DNA of 64,000 nucleotides from positions 310,001-374,000 of the forward strand of contig NZ_JACYOT010000001.1 in NCBI RefSeq assembly GCF_014858005.1, given 5' to 3'. This stretch comes from Propioniciclava soli. GTDB lineage: Bacteria > Actinomycetota > Actinomycetes > Propionibacteriales > Propionibacteriaceae. The notes under the pieces are model-generated. The model was not told where the DNA came from. It saw only the letters and a list, made by a program, of their open reading frames with translations, and did not search any database. Below, in pieces: positions 16,577-25,541 of the stretch (positions within the stretch are counted from its first letter, which is position 1; every line of letters starts with the position of its first letter). The position numbers and the translations under genes are program-made.

Positions 16577-18697
16577 TCAGTCGGCCGCCAGGTGGGGGGC
16601 ACCCAGCCCAAAGCCCGTCGCGTAGGCGTTCCCCGCCGCGTCCACGTAGGGCTCGTAGTCGTCGAAGACGTCCTCACAGGACGCCTCGACGGTCGCCATG
16701 TCGGCCGGCATGGTGGCGGGCAGCCGGCCACCGGGGTGCCCGGCGCCGGTCACCACGTCGAGCAGCGCCCGATCCGAGACGCCGTAGTGGACGAACAGCG
16801 CGTCGGCGAGCGGCTCCACCTCGGCCAGCACCACCGGCGTGTCCAGCTTCACCACCGCGACCACCGGCCGGTCGCCCATCGCGGCCCGGGCCTGCTCCAA
16901 CCGGTCGAGGTCGGAGGCGTTGGAGATCACGGCGTCCGCGCCGCGGTAGCTGCGGTCACCCGCCAGGGACGCCTCGCGCGCGGTCTCGGCGCGGTAGGGC
17001 CGGTACTGCAGGCTGATCGGCCGGAAGCCGTCGACGTACGGGTCGGCGTGCGGGCTCTCCATCACGACCAGGGCGGCGTCGGCGTCCGCCGGGTCGTCCA
17101 CCGCCTCGAAGTACTCCGCCACCACCGCCGGCTGCAGGGCGTCGCTGTCGGCGGCGGGCACGAGATTGCGCATGAAGCCCTTGTGGGCGTCGGTGTGCCG
17201 GGGCGGGATCCACACCTTCGCGCCGCGTGGCAACCGCGTGTCGAGGCCCTTCAGCGCGATCACGGACGCCAGCTGCGCGTCGTGGCCGGCCTGCACGAAC
17301 GCCGGATTGCCGACCACGGCGAGGCTCTCGGCCAGCTCCAGGTAGGGGTCGTCGAACAGCCCGACGCGGAACATGCCCCGCAGCAGCCGGACGGCCGCCT
17401 CCTCGAATCGGGCGCGCATCACGTCCTCGCCGTACCACTCGGCACCCAGCGCGTACGCCTCAAGCACCGGCGCCACCTCGTTGTTGCCGCCGAACTGGTC
17501 GACGCCGTTCATGATGAGGCGCAGGTGACGCTCGGCCACGCTCAGGTCCTCCACCCCGAAGCAGCGGGCGGCGAAGGAGTCCATCGGCCCGGGGTCGCCG
17601 GTGATGCCCCAGTCGGTGCACACCACGCCGTCGTAGCCGAGCTCGCCGCGCAGCTCGTCTTTGATGAGTTGCTCGCTGTAGGCGTTGCCGAACGCGCCCT
17701 CGTTCTGCCCGACCGACACCGAGTAGTACGGCATCACGGCTCCGGCGCTGCCGGTTGGCCCGTCAAGGGCGAACGCCCCCTCCACGAAGGGGCGGCGGTG
17801 GGCGTCCGCGTTGCCGCCGGGGTACACGTTGTACTGGCCGAACCGGTAGTGGGCGTCGCGTCCACCCTCGCCGGTGCCGCCGCCGGGCCAGTGCTTGACC
17901 ATCGCGATGACGCTGCCCGGCCCCCAGCCGCCCTCGGCGTCCGGGGTGGTCTGCAGGGCGTCCACGTAGGCGCGGGTGAAGGCGACGGCCTGCTCGACGT
18001 CGCCGCCGAAGGTGTCCACGGCGCGCATCCAGCGCGGCTCGGTGGCCAGGTCGATCTGCGGGCCGAGCGCGGTGGTGAATCCCAGGGCGCGGTACTCCTG
18101 GCGGACGGTGTCGGCGAAACGCCGCACGGTCTCGACGTCGCCGATCGCGGCCAGCCCGATGCCCTCGGGCCACTTCGACACCGCGGCGCCGCTCGACTTG
18201 AACTCCGCGCCGGAGTCGGACGCCCCGTGGCGGGGGTCGGTGGAGAAGTTCACCGGCACGCTGAACGGCTGCTCCTCGGCGAGCTGCTGCATGCGGTTGT
18301 GCCAGCCGACGGCGGTCGGCACGTCGGCAAAGGTGATGACGAGCACGTGGCGGATGTTGTCGCGCAGGATGAGCTCGCGCTGGCCGTCGGTGAGATCGTC
18401 GGGGGCGTGGACGTCCGGGTCGTACGGCTGCCCGCCGTAGGTGCTCGAGAACGGCCCGCCGGGCAGTGACGGCACCGTCTGGTGCCGCGAGTAGAGCATG
18501 AGCCCGGCGATCTGCTCTAGGCTGAGGCGGCCGGCCAGGTCGCGGGCGCGGGCGGTGGCGTCCAGGCGCCAGTCCCCGGCCGGGATCAGCTCGCCGGTGC
18601 CCGCCAGGTCGCGGAACCAGCGGCCGTCGATCTCGACGACGCGGCCCGTGGCCGTCGAGATCGTCGGCCCGTCGGGGTTGGTGAAGCGCTGAACCAT
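16577..18697 (-). CDS. GH3 family glycoside hydrolase
   Basis: A 706-residue retaining glycosidase of family 3, expected to release terminal beta-glucosyl or related residues. The N-terminal TIM-barrel includes LSLEQIAGLMLYS, NFSTDPRHG, a KHWPGGGTGEGGRD segment, and the nucleophile region GYDGVVCTDWG (Asp in TDW). The C-terminal alpha/beta sandwich begins about residue 500 and ends with the characteristic GFGLGAP. There is no signal peptide, so the enzyme is probably cytoplasmic. ATG at 18697 has a strong GAGGAGG 5 nt upstream. The gene is divergent from the Gfo/Idh gene at 18766. Confidence 0.9.
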   Translation of the reverse strand: MVQRFTNPDGPTISTATGRVVEIDGRWFRDLAGTGELIPAGDWRLDATARARDLAGRLSLEQIAGLMLYSRHQTVPSLPGGPFSSTYGGQPYDPDVHAPDDLTDGQRELILRDNIRHVLVITFADVPTAVGWHNRMQQLAEEQPFSVPVNFSTDPRHGASDSGAEFKSSGAAVSKWPEGIGLAAIGDVETVRRFADTVRQEYRALGFTTALGPQIDLATEPRWMRAVDTFGGDVEQAVAFTRAYVDALQTTPDAEGGWGPGSVIAMVKHWPGGGTGEGGRDAHYRFGQYNVYPGGNADAHRRPFVEGAFALDGPTGSAGAVMPYYSVSVGQNEGAFGNAYSEQLIKDELRGELGYDGVVCTDWGITGDPGPMDSFAARCFGVEDLSVAERHLRLIMNGVDQFGGNNEVAPVLEAYALGAEWYGEDVMRARFEEAAVRLLRGMFRVGLFDDPYLELAESLAVVGNPAFVQAGHDAQLASVIALKGLDTRLPRGAKVWIPPRHTDAHKGFMRNLVPAADSDALQPAVVAEYFEAVDDPADADAALVVMESPHADPYVDGFRPISLQYRPYRAETAREASLAGDRSYRGADAVISNASDLDRLEQARAAMGDRPVVAVVKLDTPVVLAEVEPLADALFVHYGVSDRALLDVVTGAGHPGGRLPATMPADMATVEASCEDVFDDYEPYVDAAGNAYATGFGLGAPHLAAD

Positions 18698-18765
18698 GGG
18701 GTCCTCCTCGATCCGGTCTGCCCCCGAGCCTACGGCCACCGGGGCCGGCATGGTTGAGTGGAGCC

Positions 18766-19815
18766 ATGACGCCGAGTGGATCCAGGACGCCAACGCTGCC
18801 GACCCCCCGCACCCCCGACCCCGCCGAGGCTCCGCCGCTGCGCTGGGGCATCATCGCTCCCGGCAACATCGCCGGCGCCCTGGCGCACGCGGTGCGCACC
18901 CACACCCGCCAGCGGCTCGTGGCCTGCGGATCCCGCTCGGCCGAGCGGGCCGAGGCGTTCGCCCGCGAGCACGGCATCGAGCGGGCCTACGGCAGCTACG
19001 AACAACTCGTCGCCGACCCGGAGGTCGACGTCGTCTACATCGCCTCGCCACACAGCGAGCACCGCGCCCAGGCGCTGCTCGCCATCGAGGCCGGCAAGCA
19101 TGTGCTCATCGAGAAGTCGGTCACGCGCAACGCCGCCGAGGCGCGGGCGGTGTTCGACGCGGCCCGCGAGGCCGGCGTCGCCTGTCTGGAGGCCATGTGG
19201 CCGCGGTTCGCCCCGCGCTACGACATCGTCCGCCAGCTGCTGGACGACGGCGCGCTCGGCGAGGTCGAGACCGTGCTGGCCGACCACGGCCAGCGCATCA
19301 CCGCCGAGCACGCGCCCCGCCTGCACGACCCGGAGCTGGCCGGGGGCGCGCTGCTCGACCTCGGCGTCTACCCGGTGTCGTTCGCCCAGCTCGTGCTCGG
19401 CTCCCCGGCGGACGTCGACGCCCGCGGCACCCTGACCGAGACGGGCGTCGACCGGCAGGTGACCATGGTGCTGGGTGCCCCGGGCGGCGCGCAGGCCGCG
19501 CTGTCGACGACCCTGGCGGCCAAGACGCCGTGCGCCGCGTCCGTCTCCGGCTCGGCGGCCCGCGTCGAGCTGCCTGGCGTGTTCTACTCCCCGGGCATCG
19601 TGCGGCTCGTGACGGCCGAGGGCGACGCGGTCGAGTCCGAGCAGCCCGCGATCACCGGCAGCGAGGGCCTGTGCCACCAGGTCGCCCACCTCGCCCAGCT
19701 CATCGCGGACGGCCGCACCGAATCGCCCCTGCTGTCGCCGGAGGAGTCCGTCGCCGTCATGACGACCATGGACGACGTGCGCGCGCAGGTCGGCGTGCGG
19801 TATCCGGGGGAGTAG
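18766..19815 (+). CDS. Gfo/Idh/MocA family oxidoreductase
   Basis: A 349-residue NAD(P)-dependent oxidoreductase. After a Pro/Thr-rich N-terminal tail of about 25 residues, the Rossmann domain has WGIIAPGNIAGALA, then ASRS-like GSRSAERAEAFA, and the catalytic-lysine region HVLIEKSV (the more usual form is EKP). The C-terminal domain has ALLDLGVYPVSFAQLVLG, typical of the family. Substrates of relatives include sugars, inositols and trans-dihydrodiols. The position next to a divergent GH3 gene hints at sugar metabolism, which is inference. ATG at 18766 is chosen; a GTG or ATG further in would cut into the Rossmann fold. Confidence 0.87.
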   Translation: MTPSGSRTPTLPTPRTPDPAEAPPLRWGIIAPGNIAGALAHAVRTHTRQRLVACGSRSAERAEAFAREHGIERAYGSYEQLVADPEVDVVYIASPHSEHRAQALLAIEAGKHVLIEKSVTRNAAEARAVFDAAREAGVACLEAMWPRFAPRYDIVRQLLDDGALGEVETVLADHGQRITAEHAPRLHDPELAGGALLDLGVYPVSFAQLVLGSPADVDARGTLTETGVDRQVTMVLGAPGGAQAALSTTLAAKTPCAASVSGSAARVELPGVFYSPGIVRLVTAEGDAVESEQPAITGSEGLCHQVAHLAQLIADGRTESPLLSPEESVAVMTTMDDVRAQVGVRYPGE

Positions 19816-19833
19816 GAGACCGCACGGCCGAGG

Positions 19834-20859
19834 TCAGGGGAGCAGCGCCAGCAGCTCGGCCGGGCGGTGCCGGAACCGCTCGATGCTCTCGGTGCCGTCG
19901 GTCAGGGCGAGCAGGGTGCGGGTCAGCACCTCGTTGACCGGGGTGGGGACGCCGTGGGCGGCGCCGTGGCGCACCACGGCCCCGTTGAGGAACTCGACCT
20001 CGGAGCGGCCCCGCCCCGAGTGCAGGTCGATGTGGAAGCTCGGCATCTTGTCCCCGCGCCCGGAGCCGAGCGCCCGCGTGAGGGCCGGCTGCGCGATCAC
20101 CCGGGGCAGCCGTTGCGCGGCCAGGGCCAGCAGGCGGACGGGCGTGCCTGGCAGGTCGACCGGTCGCAGCCCCATCGCGCGCATCACGCGCAGGCACTCG
20201 CGCAGCACCTCGACCTCGACGCGGTAGAGATCGGCGTCGGAGAACAGCGCGGCCACCGGCAGATCGAGGATCGCCGAGGTGGCGTTGCCGGTCAGGTTCG
20301 TGAGTAGCTTCGACCACTTCATCGCGTCCGCGTCGGCAAACCCGCGGCAGGCGAGCCCGGCGCCGTCCAGCGCCGCGACGAGCCGATCGGACAGCGGGTG
20401 GCCGAGCGCGACGCCCATGCCGCGGTGCTTCTCCTCCACGGCCTCGCCGACGCCCGGCTTGCCGACGGCCGACACCACGGTGCCCGCGATCACCCCGGAC
20501 GCCCCCACGCGCGCGGCGATCGTGGCCTCGTTGTCGACGCCGTTCTGTAGGCTGAGGATCGCCGGGAGCGACGCCCCGGTGGCCACCAAAGAGTCGATGG
20601 CGTCCGCGGTGTCGAAGGACTTCAGCGCCACCACGGCCACGTCGTGCGGGCCGGCGGCGAGGGCGTCCGCCGGGCTGTCGTACACCGTGACCGTGTCGAC
20701 GGCGCGGACGCCGCCCGCGGTGGTCACGCGCAGGCCGCGCTCCCGGATCACCGCTGCGGTGGCCGGCTGCTCGACGAACGCCACCGTCTGGCCGGACGCG
20801 GCGAGCGAGCCGCCGATGTAGGTGCCGATCGCGCCGGCTCCCAGGAACAGGAACTTCAT
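19834..20859 (-). CDS. panE: 2-dehydropantoate 2-reductase family protein
   Basis: A 341-residue ketopantoate reductase-type protein, which in pantothenate synthesis reduces 2-dehydropantoate with NADPH. The N-terminus is the classic MKFLFLGAGAIGTYIGGSLA. Then come VALKSFDTADA, the catalytic-lysine segment KWSKLLTNLTGNATSA, and a helical C-terminal domain with PSFHIDLHSGRGRSEVEFLNGAVVRHG, in pieces typical of the family. GAAAGG precedes ATG 20859 by about 11 nt. PanE-like paralogues act on other 2-oxo acids, and no pantothenate genes are nearby, so the precise substrate is uncertain. Confidence 0.82.
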   Translation of the reverse strand: MKFLFLGAGAIGTYIGGSLAASGQTVAFVEQPATAAVIRERGLRVTTAGGVRAVDTVTVYDSPADALAAGPHDVAVVALKSFDTADAIDSLVATGASLPAILSLQNGVDNEATIAARVGASGVIAGTVVSAVGKPGVGEAVEEKHRGMGVALGHPLSDRLVAALDGAGLACRGFADADAMKWSKLLTNLTGNATSAILDLPVAALFSDADLYRVEVEVLRECLRVMRAMGLRPVDLPGTPVRLLALAAQRLPRVIAQPALTRALGSGRGDKMPSFHIDLHSGRGRSEVEFLNGAVVRHGAAHGVPTPVNEVLTRTLLALTDGTESIERFRHRPAELLALLP

Positions 20860-20912
20860 CGCCCACCGCCTTTCCGCGCCGAGCCTAGCGACCCGTTGTC
20901 GGTCGGTCTCCC

Positions 20913-20918
20913 TAAGCT
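20913..20918 (+). promoter_or_regulatory. -10 element of a leaderless promoter
   Basis: TAAGCT is 7 nt before the ATG at 20926, in the 66-bp region divergent from the panE-like gene. Confidence 0.5.
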
Positions 20919-20925
20919 GGCTGCC

Positions 20926-21675
20926 ATGAGTACCGCCCACCCCGCGCCCCGCCGCGGCACGACCCTGTGGCGCCTCGTGCTGGTGCTGTTGCTCCTGGCC
21001 GTGGCGGCCGGGGTGGTGTGGGCCTATGTGGTGCCGCGTCCCCCGTCGCCGGACGCCGTGCCCGTCGAGACGACGCCGGCGCCCACGCCGACCCCGACCC
21101 CCGCGATCCCGGAGATCGCGCGCCAGCAGGTCTGGACGTCCGACACCCCCTCCTCGGGGGAGTACCGGCTGAACACGGTCGCCCTCGAGCCTGCCGTCGC
21201 GCACGAGCGGGTGGTCGACTATGTGGTCAAGGTCGAGTCCACGGTGCCCGACATCGACCCCGACGAGGCGGCCCGGGAGATCCAGGCCGTGTTCGACGAT
21301 GAACGCGGCTGGGCCGGGTACGGCCGGACGTCCTTCCGGGCGGTCACGCACGAGTCGGCCGCGGCGATGATCCTGTACCTTGCCGCCCCCGACAGCGCCC
21401 AGGAGTTGTGCGCCCCGCTCGACATCGCGCGGACGTGGAACTGCCGCAACGGCGCCAACGTCGTGCTGAACACCGACCGCTGGCTGTACATGACGCCCAC
21501 CTACGACGACCTCGCCGCGTACCGCGCCTACCTGGTCAACCACGAGGTGGGGCACTACCTCGGGCTGGGGCACGTCGAGTGCCCCGCGGCTGGCAGCGTC
21601 GCCCCGGTGATGATGCAGCAGAGCATCGACCTGGGCGGGTGCCTGCCCAACGCGTGGCCCCGCGAGGCGGACTGA
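20926..21675 (+). CDS. DUF3152 membrane-anchored zinc metalloprotease-like protein
   Basis: A 249-residue protein with an N-terminal membrane anchor (LWRLVLVLLLLAVAAGVVWAYVV) and a Pro/Thr-rich extracytoplasmic linker. The globular DUF3152 domain carries the metzincin-like motif NHEVGHYLGLGH, i.e. HExxHxxGxxH with all three histidines and the glutamate present. Four Cys residues (LCAPLD, WNCRNG, VECPAAG, GGCLP) could form two disulfides outside the cell. It is predicted to be an active zinc protease; substrates of DUF3152 proteins are unknown. It ends one base from the convergent SLH-protein gene. Confidence 0.85.
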   Translation: MSTAHPAPRRGTTLWRLVLVLLLLAVAAGVVWAYVVPRPPSPDAVPVETTPAPTPTPTPAIPEIARQQVWTSDTPSSGEYRLNTVALEPAVAHERVVDYVVKVESTVPDIDPDEAAREIQAVFDDERGWAGYGRTSFRAVTHESAAAMILYLAAPDSAQELCAPLDIARTWNCRNGANVVLNTDRWLYMTPTYDDLAAYRAYLVNHEVGHYLGLGHVECPAAGSVAPVMMQQSIDLGGCLPNAWPREAD

Positions 21676-21676
21676 C

Positions 21677-23245
21677 TCAGCCGCCCGCCCGCCGGTAGAG
21701 GAAGGCGGCCATGGCCTCGCGACTGACCGGATCCCACGGCCGGTAGGTGCCGTCGGGGTAGCCAGTGGTGACGCCGCTGGCGACCAGCCACTCGATCTCG
21801 GCGCGGAACGGGAGCCCGGCCGGCACGTCGGTGAACGTCGCCCGCGCCGGCGGGGTGAGGGCCGGGGAGCCGCTCGCACGGTGCAGGAAGGCGGCCATGG
21901 CGTCGCGGCGCACGGGTTCGAGCGGCCGGTACGTGCCGTCCGGGTACCCCGTGGTGATGCCCACCGACGCGGCCCACTCGATCTCGCGGTAGAACGGGTT
22001 GTCGGGCGTCACGTCGCGGAACGTCTGCCGCGTCGGGGTGAAGGCGGGCGCACCGGCGGCGCGGTGGAGGAACGCGGCCATCGCGTCGCGGGCGATGGGC
22101 TGCGCCGGGCGGAACGTGCCGTCCGGCCAACCGGTGGCGATGCGGCGCGCAGTCAGCCATTCGACCTCGTTGCGGAAGCCCGAGCTGGCCGCATCGGTGT
22201 AGGACGCCGGTGGGGCGGTCACGCCGGCGACGCCGAGGGTCGTCCGGCGCGCAGCCGTCCACCAGATGGTCAGGTTCGCGTAGCGCTTCGAGCACACCCC
22301 GGCCGCGGTGCACGTCATCGGCGCCAGCGCGTTGCCCGTCCGGGCGGCCGTGAGCTGGGACGCTCGCGCGAGGGTCTCGGTGAGGGCGGGGGTGACGGTG
22401 GCCGGGGGCGAGGGCGCGATGGGCGGGGCGGTCGAGCCGGAGGCGGTCGCGGGGAACCAGGCGCGCAGGATGCGGTGGAAGTTGCGGTTGCCGTAGGTGG
22501 AGCACGCGTCGCCGGTGCCCGACACCGCGGCGATCGCGGCCTGGTTCGGCACGTAGGGGGTGTAGTTGTACAGCCCCGCGGTGGCCTGGTTCTGCAGGTA
22601 CACCGACGCCTTCCCGCACGTGGTCTCGGGGTGGTAGGCGATCTGCACGGTGGTGCCGGCGCGGTGGTTGTAGCGCTCCGGGTGCTGCCGGTACTTCTGG
22701 AAGCGCTCGGCGGCGCCGTAGACCTGCGCGAAGTAGGACGCCCAGTCCGGCGCGCAGCCGGTGAAGTCGGGGCACCCGGCCCCCGTTGCCTGGTTGTACA
22801 TCTGCCGGGTGAGCTGGCTGCCCGAGCGGGTGAGCAGGCTCGACTCGCGCTGGATCAGCACGAGCAGCACCTGCGGGTTGATGCCGCACGCCGTCGCCAC
22901 GTCGGCGACGATGCCCGCCCCGGTGTTGGCGGGGTTGGCCGCGAGCGCTGCGCAGTAGGCGGTGGCGGTGAGCGCGGGGGTGGGCACCGTGTAGTCCTTC
23001 AGGCACGGCGTCTTGTCGGCGTTCGGCACGCAGGCGGCGCCGATCTGGGTGACGAACGCGGTCACCTCGGCGCGCGTCATCGCGCCCGGCCGGTAGAACG
23101 CGGCGTCCGAGATGAGGTTGCCGGGGTCGAAGCCGTCCAACGGGGAGGCGGCGGACGCCGGCGTCGGTGCGGCCCAGCCGGCCAGCCCGACCGCCAGGGC
23201 GGCCGCCGCGGCGGCGAGCGCGCGGAGGGGGCGAAGGACGGGCAT
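21677..23245 (-). CDS. Secreted protein with lysozyme-like region and three SLH repeats
   Basis: A 522-residue exported protein: signal peptide with an Ala-rich core ending near TPASAASP, a first segment with DPGNLISDAAFYRPGAMTR, and a middle region (about 100-260) containing NPQVLLVLIQRESSLLT and Cys pairs, resembling a transglycosylase-like fold. A Pro/Thr-rich linker follows. Three C-terminal S-layer-homology repeats each end in a variant of GYPDGTYRP(L/W)(E/D)PV.R(D/E)AMAAFL. SLH repeats bind pyruvylated wall polysaccharide, so the protein is probably wall-attached. GAGGAG precedes ATG 23245. Whether the middle part is enzymatically active cannot be decided by eye. Confidence 0.85.
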   Translation of the reverse strand: MPVLRPLRALAAAAAALAVGLAGWAAPTPASAASPLDGFDPGNLISDAAFYRPGAMTRAEVTAFVTQIGAACVPNADKTPCLKDYTVPTPALTATAYCAALAANPANTGAGIVADVATACGINPQVLLVLIQRESSLLTRSGSQLTRQMYNQATGAGCPDFTGCAPDWASYFAQVYGAAERFQKYRQHPERYNHRAGTTVQIAYHPETTCGKASVYLQNQATAGLYNYTPYVPNQAAIAAVSGTGDACSTYGNRNFHRILRAWFPATASGSTAPPIAPSPPATVTPALTETLARASQLTAARTGNALAPMTCTAAGVCSKRYANLTIWWTAARRTTLGVAGVTAPPASYTDAASSGFRNEVEWLTARRIATGWPDGTFRPAQPIARDAMAAFLHRAAGAPAFTPTRQTFRDVTPDNPFYREIEWAASVGITTGYPDGTYRPLEPVRRDAMAAFLHRASGSPALTPPARATFTDVPAGLPFRAEIEWLVASGVTTGYPDGTYRPWDPVSREAMAAFLYRRAGG

Positions 23246-23285
23246 GGTGCTCCTCAGGGGCCGACGGATGGGCGTCCGGGCGGGG

Positions 23286-23291
23286 TAGCCT
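23286..23291 (+). promoter_or_regulatory. -10 element of the yaaA leaderless promoter
   Basis: TAGCCT is 7 nt before the yaaA ATG at 23299. Confidence 0.55.
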
Positions 23292-23298
23292 GCGGGGC

Positions 23299-24102
23299 AT
23301 GCTCGCCCTGCTCTCGCCCGCCAAGTCGCTCGACTTCGACACGCCGCTGCCGACGCGCAGGCACACCGTACCGACCCTGCTGGGCGAGTCGGAAGCCCTC
23401 ATCGACGTCCTGCGCGGCCTGTCGGTGGCCGACGTCGGTGCCCTGATGGACATCTCCGAGGAGCTCGCCGCCCTCAACGCCCAGCGGTACGCCGAGTTCA
23501 CCGTTCCGTTCACGCCGGCCAACGCGCGCCCGGCCGTGTTCGCGTTCGCGGGTGACGTGTACCAGGGGATGGACCCCCGCCGGTTCGACACCCGCGACCT
23601 CACGCGCGCCCAGAAGACGGTGCGGATCCTCTCCGGGCTCTACGGCGTGCTGCGCCCCCTCGACCTCGTGCAGCCCTACCGGTTGGAGATGGGCACGCGG
23701 CTGCGGACCGAGCGCGGCGCGTCCCTGTACGCGTGGTGGGGACGCCGCATCACCGACGCGCTGCGCGACGACCTGGCCGCCTCCCCGGGCGCGGACGCCG
23801 TGGTGAACCTGGCCTCGCAGGAGTACTTCGGCGCGGTGGACGTCGAGCACCTGGCCGCCCGCGTGATCTCGCCGCGCTTCGAGGACACCTCGGCGCGGGG
23901 CCAGCGGTCGGTGGTGTCCTTCTACGCCAAGCGGGCGCGCGGGGCGATGGCGGCGTGGCTGGTGCAGCAACGGGTGCAGAGCGTCGCGGCCCTGCGGGGG
24001 TTCGACGCCGCGGGGTACCGCTTCGACGCGGACGCCTCGACGGCCGACCAGCCGGTGTTCGTCCGCCGCTTCGAGGACAGGCCTGCGCCGGCCGGAGGTT
24101 AG
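23299..24102 (+). CDS. yaaA: Peroxide stress protein YaaA (DUF328)
   Basis: A 267-residue cytoplasmic protein of the YaaA family, which in E. coli limits intracellular iron during peroxide stress and adopts a helix-hairpin-helix-containing fold. Recognisable blocks: LLSPAKSLDFDTPLPT at the N-terminus, FAFAGDVYQGMD, RILSGLYGVLRPLDLVQPYRLEMG (quoted in two parts of the usual family signature), VVNLASQEYF and VVSFYAKRARGAMA. The length is normal. The last four bases overlap the convergent methyltransferase gene. Confidence 0.93.
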   Translation: MLALLSPAKSLDFDTPLPTRRHTVPTLLGESEALIDVLRGLSVADVGALMDISEELAALNAQRYAEFTVPFTPANARPAVFAFAGDVYQGMDPRRFDTRDLTRAQKTVRILSGLYGVLRPLDLVQPYRLEMGTRLRTERGASLYAWWGRRITDALRDDLAASPGADAVVNLASQEYFGAVDVEHLAARVISPRFEDTSARGQRSVVSFYAKRARGAMAAWLVQQRVQSVAALRGFDAAGYRFDADASTADQPVFVRRFEDRPAPAGG

Positions 24103-24845
24103 GCGTCCGGGCTGAACGCCAGCGCGGCGACGTCCCCGATCACCACCACCGACGGCGGGGCCATGCCGGCGGCGGCCTCGGCCAGCTCGGCCAGCGGGGC
24201 GCGCACCACGTCCTGCCGCGCGGAGAACGCGTGGGTGACGACGGCGGCCGGCGTGGCGGCGTCCAGGCCCCCGGCGCGGAGCTCGGCGGTGATCTCGGGC
24301 AGGTTCTTGACGCCCATGAGGATGACCAGCGTGGTGCCGGCGTGCGCCAGGGCGCGCCAGTCCAGCGTGCTGCGCGAGTCGCTGGGCGCGACGTGGCCGG
24401 AGACCACGGTGAACCCCTGGGTCAGGCTGCGGTGGGTGACCGGGATGCCGACGGCCGCGGGGGCGGCGACGGCGGACGTCACGCCGGGGATGACCTCGAC
24501 CGGGACGCCGGCCCGCGCGCACGCCAGCCACTCCTCCCCGCCGCGGCCGAACACGAAGCTGTCGCCGCCCTTGAGGCGGACGACCCGGCTGCCGGCGCGG
24601 GCGTGTTCGACGAGGAGGTCGTTGATCACGTCCTGGCTGGTGGCGTCGCTGCTGCGCGGCCGCTTGCCGACCTCGATCACCCGGGCGCCGGGGCGGAGGA
24701 ACGCGGTGGGGTCGGGCGCGAGGTGGTCGATCAGCACCACGTCGGCCTGGCCGAGGGCGCGCGCGGCGGCGACCGTGAGCAGATCGGGGTCGCCCGGGCC
24801 ACCGCCCACGAGGGTCACGGACCCGGGGAGGAGCTCGGAGCGCAT
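24099..24845 (-). CDS. cobA: Uroporphyrinogen-III C-methyltransferase
   Basis: A 248-residue SAM-dependent tetrapyrrole methylase, making precorrin-2 from uroporphyrinogen III for siroheme or cobalamin. Blocks: VTLVGGGPGDPDLLTVAAA (N-terminal SAM loop), DVVLIDHLAPD, VGKRPRSSDATSQDVIN, VVRLKGGDSFVFGRGGEE, VEVIPGVTSAVAAPAAVGIPVTHR in two halves, and ILMGVKNLPEI. It has the single-domain (CobA/SumT) architecture with no HemD or CysG partner domain. TACCCT lies 7 nt before the ATG on the minus strand. Whether it serves siroheme or B12 is not shown by neighbours. Confidence 0.92.
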   Translation of the reverse strand: MRSELLPGSVTLVGGGPGDPDLLTVAAARALGQADVVLIDHLAPDPTAFLRPGARVIEVGKRPRSSDATSQDVINDLLVEHARAGSRVVRLKGGDSFVFGRGGEEWLACARAGVPVEVIPGVTSAVAAPAAVGIPVTHRSLTQGFTVVSGHVAPSDSRSTLDWRALAHAGTTLVILMGVKNLPEITAELRAGGLDAATPAAVVTHAFSARQDVVRAPLAELAEAAAGMAPPSVVVIGDVAALAFSPDA

Positions 24846-24852
24846 GCCCGAC

Positions 24853-24858
24853 AGGGTA
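24853..24858 (-). promoter_or_regulatory. -10 element of the cobA leaderless promoter
   Basis: On the minus strand TACCCT is 7 nt from the ATG at 24845. Confidence 0.55.
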
Positions 24859-24903
24859 GGCCAGCGCGGGTCGCGCGCTTCGGGCCGTCCGAGCCTTGTG
24901 CGT

Positions 24904-25539
24904 TCAGCCGGCGACGGCCACCTCGGTGACTTGGCGTCCCGCCGGGGTGAGGGCCGCGGGGTGCTGCAACACCTCGGCCGCGAGCGCCTCGGCCGCGGCG
25001 GGGTCGTCGACGGCCAGGCGCAGCACGACGGTCGGCCCCCAGGTGGCGTCGGTCACCTCGACGCCGCGCGCGAGCAGGGCGCCGTGGACGCGTCCGGCCT
25101 CGTCAGGGCCCAGTTCCAGCTCCACCAACGTACGCACGACGTGCCGGACGCGCGGCGCGCCGTCCAGCGCCAGCGCGACGGCGTCGGAGTAGGCGCGCAC
25201 CAGCCCACCGGTGCCGAGCAGCGTGCCGCCGAAGTGGCGCGTCACGACGGCGACCACGTTGGTGAGCCCGGCGCCGCGCAGCACCTCGAGCATCGGGGTG
25301 CCGGCGGTGCCCGCGGGTTCGCCGTCGTCGGAGGAGCGCTCGATGGGCTGGGCATCGGCCACATCGACGATGAAGGCGCTGCAGTGGTGCCTGGCCTCGG
25401 GGGCTCGGGCGCGGGCGGCCGCGACCACGGCGCGGGCGGCGTCCTCGTCGTCCACACGCTCGACCCGGGCGAGGAACACCGACCGCTTCACCTCGAGCGT
25501 GGCCTCGCGGACGTGCCCGAGCGGCAGCCGGTCGGCCAC
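24904..25539 (-). CDS. YigZ/IMPACT family protein
   Basis: A 211-residue protein with the UPF0029/IMPACT N-terminal domain: EVKRSVFLARVERV, ARHHCSAFIV, DDGEPAGTAGTPMLEVL and the hallmark VVTRHFGGTLLGTGGLVRAYSDAV (cited in parts). A C-terminal DUF1949 ferredoxin-like domain follows. Eukaryotic IMPACT regulates GCN2; the bacterial role is unclear. I choose GTG at 25539: it lies 2 nt after the ROK gene stop (TGA-CC-GTG), implying translational coupling, and the N-terminus ADRLPLGHVREATLEVK fits the family. Coupling with a sugar repressor is unusual and probably fortuitous. Confidence 0.88.
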   Translation of the reverse strand: MADRLPLGHVREATLEVKRSVFLARVERVDDEDAARAVVAAARARAPEARHHCSAFIVDVADAQPIERSSDDGEPAGTAGTPMLEVLRGAGLTNVVAVVTRHFGGTLLGTGGLVRAYSDAVALALDGAPRVRHVVRTLVELELGPDEAGRVHGALLARGVEVTDATWGPTVVLRLAVDDPAAAEALAAEVLQHPAALTPAGRQVTEVAVAG

Positions 25540-25541
25540 GG